In this document: in pieces, positions 25,897 through 33,110 of the stretch
Layout of the letters: every line of letters begins with the position of its first letter
Position numbering within the stretch: position 1 is the first letter of the stretch
Origin: Sandaracinaceae bacterium
GTDB lineage: Bacteria; Myxococcota_A; Polyangia; Polyangiales; Houyiibacteriaceae
Direction: 5' to 3'
Length of the DNA: 64,000 bases
Assembly: GCA_016706685.1 (NCBI GenBank)
Contig: JADJJE010000002.1
Coordinates: 457,735-521,734 of the forward strand
Position numbers and translations under genes: made by a program
The notes under the pieces: model-generated
Seen by the model: only the letters and a program-made list of their open reading frames with translations
Told to the model about the DNA's origin: nothing
Database searches by the model: none

Positions 25897-26638
25897 ACGC
25901 GACGATCTCCACGCTGGTCTGCGCGGGGATGACGAACTCGCTGGCGCCGCGCTCGCTCGCGCCCGCAGCCCAGTCGTACGTGTAGCCGAGGCGCGTCCAG
26001 GGGTAGCCGCCTTCGCCGTAGGAGCGCCCGCGCAGGTCGTCGAACCACGCGCGGTGCGCGTGCGTGCCCAGCTGGACGTCTTCGGCCACGTCGCTCGCGG
26101 CGCAGGTCGTGGCGCTCACGCTCGGGTCGGCGCACGGCCGCACCACCGTGCTGGGCCGCGCCCACAGCGTCACGAAGTAGGGCTTGCCCGCCCCCGGGCG
26201 GATGCCCAGGTACTCCGTCAGCCGCTCGTTCAGGGCTTCGCCCGTGAGCCCCGTACCACGGCAGAACTCCTGGACCTCGGGCGCAGCGGTCACCCAGATG
26301 GCGCGCCCCAGCGGCACGGTCTGTCCCACTTGCGCTTGGTAGCCGTCCCAGTCGGTCCAGGCCACGAGCTGCACCCAGGGCTCGCCGGCTTCATCTCGTC
26401 GCCAGCTCAGCGACGGCTGCTCCGGCGTGAGCGCGATCAGGTCGTTCACCACCTCGTCCGGGTCGGCCTCCGCAGCGTCCAGAAGCGCCCGCGCGATCCG
26501 CTCGTCGGCCGACAGAGCCGCGGACGGCGTCTCCACCTGCACGGTGTGACCGGCGCAGGCCGAGAGGCCGCCCGTGGCAAACAGGGCGAGGGCAACCCGC
26601 CGGAAGACGAGACCATGACGCGAGCGCGTGTGCAGCAT
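25868..26638 (-). CDS. putative lipoprotein of unknown function
   Basis: 256 residues from the ATG at 26638. The open frame continues far upstream as an antisense shadow of the plsC and gpx genes, so the start was set where a signal peptide begins (VALALFATGGLSAC lipobox). The mature protein has LSWRRDEAGEPWVQLVAWTDWDGY, a predicted alpha/beta body and Cys residues (EFCRG, RPCADP, TTCAASD, EYCR). No family is recognised. It is divergent from gpx (24 bases) and overlaps mtfA at the 3' end. Confidence 0.75.
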   Translation of the reverse strand: MLHTRSRHGLVFRRVALALFATGGLSACAGHTVQVETPSAALSADERIARALLDAAEADPDEVVNDLIALTPEQPSLSWRRDEAGEPWVQLVAWTDWDGYQAQVGQTVPLGRAIWVTAAPEVQEFCRGTGLTGEALNERLTEYLGIRPGAGKPYFVTLWARPSTVVRPCADPSVSATTCAASDVAEDVQLGTHAHRAWFDDLRGRSYGEGGYPWTRLGYTYDWAAGASERGASEFVIPAQTSVEIVAFTTTDEYCR

Positions 26639-26662
26639 GCCGCATGTGGTACACCATGCCTC

Positions 26663-27151
26663 ATGGCGTCCCTGCATGATTTCTCCACGTCCAGCCTCTC
26701 GGGCGAGCCCGTCGCGCTGGCCGACTTCGCCGGCAAGGCCGTGCTGGTCGTGAACGTCGCGTCTGCCTGTGGGCTGACGCCGCACTACGCCGGCCTCGAG
26801 GCGCTCCAGCAGCGCTACGCAGACCAGGGGTTCTCGGTCATCGGGTTCCCGTGCAACCAGTTCGGCGGGCAGGAGCCCGGCAGCCCCGAGGCCATCGCCA
26901 CCTTCTGCTCCACCACCTACGGCGTCACCTTCCCGCTCATGGCCAAGACCGACGTCAACGGCGACGCGCGGCACCCGCTCTTCGCGTGGCTCTGCGGCGA
27001 AGCCTCCGGCCCCGAGGGCAAGGGCGACATTCGCTGGAACTTCACCAAGTTCGTGGTCGGTCGCGACGGGGCGCTGGTCGCGCGCTTCGGCCCCACCACC
27101 ACCCCCGAAGACCCCGCGCTGGTGGCCGCCATCGAGCGCGCGCTGAGCTGA
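26663..27151 (+). CDS. glutathione peroxidase family protein
   Basis: 162 residues from the ATG at 26663. A thioredoxin-fold peroxidase with peroxidatic Cys36 (NVASACGLTPHY), Gln70 in FPCNQFGGQEPG, and Trp125/Asn126 in RWNFTKF, the catalytic tetrad of Cys-type GPx/BtuE proteins. Bacterial members usually use thioredoxin to reduce hydroperoxides. A possible resolving Cys is at CSTTYG. No export signal is present. It is followed after 6 bases by the acyltransferase gene. Confidence 0.95.
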   Translation: MASLHDFSTSSLSGEPVALADFAGKAVLVVNVASACGLTPHYAGLEALQQRYADQGFSVIGFPCNQFGGQEPGSPEAIATFCSTTYGVTFPLMAKTDVNGDARHPLFAWLCGEASGPEGKGDIRWNFTKFVVGRDGALVARFGPTTTPEDPALVAAIERALS

Positions 27152-27157
27152 ACCCAC

Positions 27158-28006
27158 GTGCCCAGCCTCTTTACCAGCGCGCTCCCCGTGGACGAGCGCA
27201 TCCGCAAGAGCGTCGACCGCCTGGAGCTCGGCTTCAGCAAGCACGGCATCGACGCGTACGGCATCGACAAGGCCGAGCTCGCGCGCTTCTTCACGGCGCT
27301 CGAGTGGGCCTACCGCAAGTACTTCGACATGGAGGTCCACGGCACGGAGCACATCCCGCTGAGCGGCCGCGCCATGATCATCGGCAACCACTCGGGGGGC
27401 GTGGCCCTCGACGCGCTCATGGTGTTGGCGTCCTGCTTCTTCGAGCTGGACCCGCCGCGCCTCGCTCAGGGCATGGCCGAGAAGTTCATCAACAAGGTGC
27501 CGGGCGCGTCCCAGATGGCCAGCCGCCTCGGCCAGTTCACGGGCCTGCCCGAGCACGCCGACCGCCTGCTGCGCGACGAGCGCCTGCTCATGGTCTTCCC
27601 CGAGGGTGCGCGCGGCACCGCCAAGCTGGCGCGGGACGCCGACAGCCTGGTGCGCTTCGGCACGGGCTTCATGCGCCTGGCCCTCAAGACCCGCACGCCC
27701 ATCATCCCGGTGGCCTTCGTGGGCGGCGGCGACGCCATCCCCACCGTGATGAACCTCTACAAGCTGGGGCAGCTGCTGGGCGTCCCCTACATCCCGATCA
27801 CGCCGTACTTGGTGCCGTTCCCGAAGCCCGTGAAGCTGCAGCTGCTCTACAGCGAGCCGCTGCTCTTCGAGGGCGACGGGAGCGAGGCCGATGACGTGAT
27901 CCACAGCTACGTGGAACAAGTTCGTGCGCGCATCGCCTGGCTCATCGAGCAGGCCCGCGCCTTGCGAGCGGGCACGCTGCGGCCCGAGGAGTTGGAGCTT
28001 CGATGA
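27158..28006 (+). CDS. PlsC-like lysophospholipid acyltransferase
   Basis: 282 residues from a GTG at 27158, six bases after gpx. The acyltransferase block is IIGNHSGGVALDA (His and Asp of the HX4D-type motif, here spaced HSGGVALD), with the FPEGARG motif for substrate binding and IIPVAFVGGGDAIP further on. It probably acylates a lysophospholipid or related acceptor at the inner membrane, using acyl-CoA or acyl-ACP. The stop overlaps the SDR start (ATGA), so the two are translationally coupled. Confidence 0.88.
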   Translation: MPSLFTSALPVDERIRKSVDRLELGFSKHGIDAYGIDKAELARFFTALEWAYRKYFDMEVHGTEHIPLSGRAMIIGNHSGGVALDALMVLASCFFELDPPRLAQGMAEKFINKVPGASQMASRLGQFTGLPEHADRLLRDERLLMVFPEGARGTAKLARDADSLVRFGTGFMRLALKTRTPIIPVAFVGGGDAIPTVMNLYKLGQLLGVPYIPITPYLVPFPKPVKLQLLYSEPLLFEGDGSEADDVIHSYVEQVRARIAWLIEQARALRAGTLRPEELELR

Positions 28007-28917
28007 AAGTCTTGATCACGGGCATCAGCGGCAAGCTCGGGCGGCTGGTCGGCAAGCGCCTCGATGGCCTGGGTCACACGGTGCTCGGTGTGGACCGGCG
28101 CCCCTGGGCGGGTGCCCCGGAGCGCGTGCAGATGTTCCAGGTGGACATCCGCAAGCGCCCCGCCGAGGACGTGTTCCGCACCGAGCGTCCCGACGCCGTC
28201 ATCCACATGGCCACGGTCACGCACCTCACGCACAAGAGCCCGGACCGCTACCGCATCAACCTGCAGGGCACGCGCGCCATCGTGGAGAACTGCCACCGCT
28301 ACGAGGTGAAGCAGATGCTCTTCGTGGGGCGCCACACCTACTACGGCGCGGCGGCGGACTCACCGCTCTACCACACCGAGGACGAGCCCCCGATGGCGCT
28401 CAACAGCTTCCCGGAGCTGGCCGACCTGGTGGCCGCCGACCTCTACGCAGGCAGCGCGCTCTGGCGCTACCCCGAGGTCAACACGTGCGTCCTGCGGCTC
28501 TGCTACACGCTCGGCGGCAGCAAGCACGGCACGCTCGCCAACTTCATCCGCGGGCCGCGCGTGCCCACCGTGCTCGGGTTCGACCCGCTCTTCCACTTCA
28601 TGCACGAGAACGACGCCGCAGACGCCATCGTGGCCGCGCTCGACAAGAACCTGCGGGGCGTCTTCAACGTCTCGGGCCCGCCGCCAATGCTGCTGAGCGA
28701 CGTCATCCGCGACGCGGGTCGGCAGAACGTGCCGGTGCCCGAGGTGCTCATGAACCTGACGCTCGGGCGCTTCGGGCTCCCGCGTCTGCCCACGGGCGCG
28801 GTCGACCACCTCAAGTTCCCCATCGTCATCGACAGCGCAGCCTTCAAGAAGGCCACGGGCTTCCAGCACGCCTACGAAGAGTCCGAGGCGCTCACCGCGT
28901 ATCGCAAGTCCGACTGA
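28003..28917 (+). CDS. NAD-dependent epimerase/dehydratase (extended SDR)
   Basis: 304 residues starting in the ATGA overlap with the acyltransferase. The Rossmann motif GISGKLGR is at the N terminus, followed by DVIHMATVTH-like AVIHMATVTHLTH and the dinucleotide-binding VDIRK. Where the catalytic YxxxK is expected the sequence reads ELADLVAADLY, without a clear motif, so catalysis may differ or be lost. HTYYGAAADSPLYHTED and FHFMHENDAADAIVAAL are typical of the extended SDR family. The coupling to an acyltransferase suggests lipid or glycolipid modification. Confidence 0.88.
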   Translation: MKVLITGISGKLGRLVGKRLDGLGHTVLGVDRRPWAGAPERVQMFQVDIRKRPAEDVFRTERPDAVIHMATVTHLTHKSPDRYRINLQGTRAIVENCHRYEVKQMLFVGRHTYYGAAADSPLYHTEDEPPMALNSFPELADLVAADLYAGSALWRYPEVNTCVLRLCYTLGGSKHGTLANFIRGPRVPTVLGFDPLFHFMHENDAADAIVAALDKNLRGVFNVSGPPPMLLSDVIRDAGRQNVPVPEVLMNLTLGRFGLPRLPTGAVDHLKFPIVIDSAAFKKATGFQHAYEESEALTAYRKSD

Positions 28918-28935
28918 CGAACGGGGGCGGCGGGG

Positions 28936-29841
28936 TCAGTCCACCTCGGGCGTGCCGTGGTCTGGCGCGGGTCCGAACCGCAAGTGATAGCTGTAACGGG
29001 CGGAGCCCCCGGTGGCGGGCTGCGTCACGCGCAGGTGCCCTGCGGCCGCGCCCACACAACGCTGGAACGTGCGGTCGAAGATGGTGAAGTTCTCGAGCCG
29101 GATGTCGCGCACGCGCCCCTCGGGCGTGACCGTGAACGTCAGGAACACACGCCCGCGCTGGTGCGCGCTGTGGGCTGTGAGCGTCTCGTAACACGCAGCG
29201 ATCTGCGGCGCGATGCGGTCGACCGCCTGGCGCACGTCCTCGTTGTTGGCGCGGCCGAGGCCGTCCACACGCTCGGCCTGCACCAGGAAGAGCTCGCGGC
29301 TGAGCCGACGGCCAGACTCCAGCACCTCCGTGGCGGGGTTCGCGGTCTCGGCCGGGTGCGGGGTGGTCTCGCCCTCGTGCTGCACGACCACCCGCGGTGT
29401 GGTGGTGGCGGTGCTGCCCGTGGCTCCGGTGGTTCCCGTGGTTCCCGTGGTGGTGCCGGCAACGTGCGTGGTGTCCGTGTGGGTGCCCGCCGCGTGGGTG
29501 CTGCCCGCGTGCGGAGCGGCCTGGCCCAGGCAAGCGCGCAGCTCACCCACGATCACCCCGAGGCGCAGCTCCAGCGCCTCGGCGCTGTGCACCGCGTCGC
29601 GACGCGCGGCCTCTCCCGATGTGCTGGAGCGGGCCTGGCGCTCTGCTTCCTCGAGCAGCCGCAGCGTGCTCCCCAAGCGCTCGTGCTGGGCTCGCACGCA
29701 CGGCACCTCTTGGGTTAGCCGCTGTGCCGTGGCCGCGATCTCGGCTGCGGTCTGCGCATGCGACGTGCGGGGTGTTGCGAGCGCCAGCAGCGCGAGGGCA
29801 GTGGAAGCGGTCACGAGGGCGAAGGGATGCGCTCGGCTCAT
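28936..29841 (-). CDS. secreted AgmX/TonB-C-like protein
   Basis: 301 residues. The signal peptide ends near TPRTSHAQ. A helical region (residues 30-105) is followed by a Thr/Gly/His-rich linker (TGTTGTTGATGST) and a C-terminal domain with VDRIAPQIAACYETL, GRVFLTFTVTPEGRVRDIRLENFT and FQRCVGAAAGHLRV. That pattern (one Cys in CYE and one in FQRCV) is found in AgmX/PglI-type C-terminal domains of Myxococcota. It is periplasmic or surface-associated. Function is unknown. Confidence 0.75.
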   Translation of the reverse strand: MSRAHPFALVTASTALALLALATPRTSHAQTAAEIAATAQRLTQEVPCVRAQHERLGSTLRLLEEAERQARSSTSGEAARRDAVHSAEALELRLGVIVGELRACLGQAAPHAGSTHAAGTHTDTTHVAGTTTGTTGTTGATGSTATTTPRVVVQHEGETTPHPAETANPATEVLESGRRLSRELFLVQAERVDGLGRANNEDVRQAVDRIAPQIAACYETLTAHSAHQRGRVFLTFTVTPEGRVRDIRLENFTIFDRTFQRCVGAAAGHLRVTQPATGGSARYSYHLRFGPAPDHGTPEVD

Positions 29842-30005
29842 AGGGACTCCAAGGGTCAGTGCAAATAGCGATGGGACAGGGGGGGCCGCGCGTCCGACGC
29901 GTCAGCGGCCCAGGATCTTCAATCCGCGTTCTCGCTGGAGTGTACCCTCCGAGCCAGCGCCACCGGCAACTTCCCGCGCCGCCACCGAGGCGCTATAGTT
30001 CGGGG

Positions 30006-32468
30006 ATGCGTAGAGTGTGGCTCGGGTTGGTCCTCTCCCTCGTGGTGGTGGGCTGTGGTGGCGACGACGGCACGATGACGATGGTGGGCGGGTTCGGAGA
30101 CCCCTGCGCGCGCCCCTCGCAGTGTCGCGCCGGCCTCATGTGCAACGGCAGCGGCGTCTGCATGCCCATGGGCGGCAGTGAGGAGGGCGCGGTGTGCCAG
30201 CTCGACCTCGACTGCGCGGACGGCCTGCGCTGCGACGCGTTCCGGCGCTGCGCCACGGAAGGCGACGCAGACGTGGGCGAGCTGTGCGCCGGCTCCCACG
30301 AGTGCCAGTCCGGCCTCGTGTGTCAACTGCAGGGTGTGAGCGCCACGTGCCAGACCAGCGGCACCGCCGACATCGGCGACGTGTGCACCAACGCCGCCAC
30401 GTGCCTCGGCGGGCTGACGTGCACGCCCGCGTCGCCCTCGCCGTTGTGCACGAGCGCCGCCCCCTTGCCCACCAACTCGCCGCCCCCGCTCCCCAGCGTG
30501 GGCTTCTGGGCCGGCGTCACCTGCGCGGAAGACAACGACGCGCCGCGCGCCTATTTCGACGTCCCCACCAATTCGGAGCTCGACGGTGACTTCTATCGGC
30601 TGCCCTTCCCGAATGACGTTCGTCGCACCACCACGGGGCTCGATCTCTCCACGCACCCCACGCCCGCCACGGCGCTGAACATCGACGCCATCGACCGCTA
30701 CCTGCGCGCGTCGGAAGAAGACCTCGATGGCTTCAGCACCAACCCCGTCGTCTACTTCCGCTTCTCGCGCGGCTACGACTGGGACACGAGCGGCGGGGCC
30801 ATCCACTTCATCAACGTGGACCCCGACTCGCCCGAGTTCGGCCGGCAGCACCTCGCCGGCTGGCTCAATACCTTCGGCCCCATCAGCAAGTACATGTGCG
30901 AAAACTGGCTGGGTCTGCGCACGCTGCACGGCGACCCGCTTCTGCCCGGCACCACCTACGCGGTGGTCCTCGACACCTCGCTCCTGCCGGCCACCGACGT
31001 GGGTGGCACCTTCGCGCGCTCGCCGGACCTGGACGCGGTCCTGGGCGGCACCCGGCCCACCTCCGTTCACCTGGGCCCCGCGTGGGACCACTACGCGCCG
31101 CTGCGGGACTTCATCGCCGACGGTGCGGACTTCGTCATGGCCGACGTGCTCAACGCCACCGTGTTCACCACGCAGAGCGAAGTGGACATGGACGCCTTCC
31201 GCGACGCCGTGCGCGCTGAAGCGGTCCCCACGCTGTCGGACCTCACCCTGTGTGACACCGGCGTCACCTCGCCTTGCCTCGACGCCACCACTGGGCGCGG
31301 GGCCTGCGGCGCGGCCGACCCCGACTTCTACGAGCTGCACGGGCGCATCGCGCTGCCCATGTTCCAGGCGGGCACGCCGCCCTACGCCACCCCCACGGAC
31401 GGGGGCGCCATCGCCTACGACTCGTCGGGCGCTCCGATCGTGGCGCGCACCGAGGACGTGTGCGTGGCCATCACCATCCCCAAGAACGCCACCATGCCCA
31501 ACGCGGGCTGGCCCGTGCTCATCACCGGGCACGGCACGGGCGGCTCGTTCCGCGACGCCATCGACGGCGGACGCGCGGACGAAGTCTCGAACGGCACGGC
31601 GGGCGCCACCACCGTCAACGCCGCCACCATCTCCATCGACCTGCCCATGCACGGCTCGCGGCGCGGCGCCACCACCGAGGGCCCCGAGACCCTCTTCTTC
31701 AACTTCGTCAACCCACGCGCCGCACGGGACAACGTGCTGCAGGGCGCGGCCGACCTGCTGAGCGTCATCTACTTCCTCGAGCAGGGAGCGGTGGCAGCGG
31801 TCGACTCGCCCACCAACGAGGCCTTCTCGTTCGACTCCACGCGCCTCGCCATGTTCATGCACTCGCAGGGGGCCACCCACGCGGCGCTCATGATCGCGGA
31901 CGAGCCGCTGGCGCGGAACGTGGTGCTGAGCGGCGTGGGCGGTGACCTCACCCAGTCGCTCCTCAACAAGACGCAGCCGGTGGACATCCGGGCGCTCTTG
32001 CCGCTGGCGCTGCTGGACATCGGGGGCGACGGTCGCCTTCCCACAGGCGACTTCCATCCGGCCCTCGCGCTCTTCCAGATGTTCTTCGACTCGGCCGACC
32101 CCGTGAACATCGTTCGCCGTCTGCACCGCGCGCCGCGCGTGGGCCAGGTGGGCACGCACGTCTTCATGACCTACGGCATGGGCGACACGTACAGCCCCGA
32201 GGCCACCATGCAGGCGTACATCACGGCCGGCAGCATCTCCGCCGTGAACCCACGCATCGCTACCTTCAACGTGGCGTCGGCCGATGCCCCGGTCAGCGCC
32301 AATCGCTCCGTCAACGGCGAGAGCATGACCATCGCTCACCGCCAGTATCAGCCCATCGCGCCCATCGACGGTCACTTCGTCGCGTCGCAGACCACCGAGG
32401 GGCGTGCCGACACCGCGCGCTTCCTGCTCCAGGCGCTAGCGGGTCAGACGCCGGTCATCGGCCAGTAG
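30006..32468 (+). CDS. putative surface lipase-like alpha/beta hydrolase lipoprotein
   Basis: 820 residues from the ATG at 30006. The lipobox is VVVGC. Residues 30-150 are a Cys-rich module like the protein at 865. The next part (AYFDVPTNSELDGDFYRLPFPND) resembles the bacterial lipase N-terminal region. The C-terminal half is an alpha/beta hydrolase fold: LITGHGTGGSFRDA as oxyanion region, then MFMHSQGATHAAL with Ser620 as the candidate nucleophile, and FVASQTTEG with a possible histidine just before (DGHFVA). It is probably an extracellular esterase or lipase; substrate unknown. Confidence 0.7.
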   Translation: MRRVWLGLVLSLVVVGCGGDDGTMTMVGGFGDPCARPSQCRAGLMCNGSGVCMPMGGSEEGAVCQLDLDCADGLRCDAFRRCATEGDADVGELCAGSHECQSGLVCQLQGVSATCQTSGTADIGDVCTNAATCLGGLTCTPASPSPLCTSAAPLPTNSPPPLPSVGFWAGVTCAEDNDAPRAYFDVPTNSELDGDFYRLPFPNDVRRTTTGLDLSTHPTPATALNIDAIDRYLRASEEDLDGFSTNPVVYFRFSRGYDWDTSGGAIHFINVDPDSPEFGRQHLAGWLNTFGPISKYMCENWLGLRTLHGDPLLPGTTYAVVLDTSLLPATDVGGTFARSPDLDAVLGGTRPTSVHLGPAWDHYAPLRDFIADGADFVMADVLNATVFTTQSEVDMDAFRDAVRAEAVPTLSDLTLCDTGVTSPCLDATTGRGACGAADPDFYELHGRIALPMFQAGTPPYATPTDGGAIAYDSSGAPIVARTEDVCVAITIPKNATMPNAGWPVLITGHGTGGSFRDAIDGGRADEVSNGTAGATTVNAATISIDLPMHGSRRGATTEGPETLFFNFVNPRAARDNVLQGAADLLSVIYFLEQGAVAAVDSPTNEAFSFDSTRLAMFMHSQGATHAALMIADEPLARNVVLSGVGGDLTQSLLNKTQPVDIRALLPLALLDIGGDGRLPTGDFHPALALFQMFFDSADPVNIVRRLHRAPRVGQVGTHVFMTYGMGDTYSPEATMQAYITAGSISAVNPRIATFNVASADAPVSANRSVNGESMTIAHRQYQPIAPIDGHFVASQTTEGRADTARFLLQALAGQTPVIGQ

Positions 32469-32511
32469 TCCGGGCGGGGCTGCAGAGGTGTCGCCCACTG
32501 ACGACGCCTCT

Positions 32512-32976
32512 TCAGTACGCGAGGTTGCTCTCGCCCTCTTGCCGCTCGGGGCCAGCACCCACCTCTTCCATGACGTTGCCGCCCATGTCGGCGTAGCGGA
32601 AGCCCTCGGCGATGCGGAAGGCCGGGCCGTCATCGGCACGCACCACGATGTCCACCGTGATGGGCTCGGGCACGGACGGCGTCTCCACCTGCAGCGTCTG
32701 CGGGTCTACCAAGCTCACCTTGGTGGCGCGCTGCGCTCCGAAGTAGACCGTGTAGCCGATGTCCGGGCGGAAGTTGCGCCCCTGGATGGTGATCCGCTGC
32801 TGGCCCTGGATGGCGCCGGCTTGCGGGTCCACGCGCAGGATCTCGAGCTCGCCGGTGTCTTCACCGCAGGCCACGGTCCCGAGCGCGGCGGCCGTGCCGA
32901 GCAGCAACGTCCCCCCCCATCGCGTGAGGCGGCTTTTGAGCGAAGGGCGGGCTGAGGTGGCGGGCGCGTGGTGCAT
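32512..32976 (-). CDS. IPT/TIG-domain lipoprotein
   Basis: 154 residues. An N-terminal basic segment and hydrophobic core lead to the lipobox GTVAC. The mature part is a single IPT/TIG Ig-like fold: LRVDPQAGAIQGQQRITIQGRNFRPD, VYFGAQRATKV, LQVETPSVPEP and VDIVVRADDGP. These domains typically sit in surface or extracellular proteins. The role is unknown. Confidence 0.82.
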   Translation of the reverse strand: MHHAPATSARPSLKSRLTRWGGTLLLGTAAALGTVACGEDTGELEILRVDPQAGAIQGQQRITIQGRNFRPDIGYTVYFGAQRATKVSLVDPQTLQVETPSVPEPITVDIVVRADDGPAFRIAEGFRYADMGGNVMEEVGAGPERQEGESNLAY

Positions 32977-33110
32977 GATGCGCAGGACGATATGTGATGC
33001 GCTCGAAGGGCGTCAAGGACGAGCGCCGCCCCCACCCGGTCCCGGTTGGCGCGCACCCCCTCCGGGGCAGTCCGAGAACGTGGTCGACGCGCCGCGCCGA
33101 GGCCCTTACA

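Noticed and set aside
26639..27919. Upstream extension of the minus-strand lipoprotein frame
   Set aside because: It is the shadow of the gpx and acyltransferase genes; the signal peptide begins at 26638.
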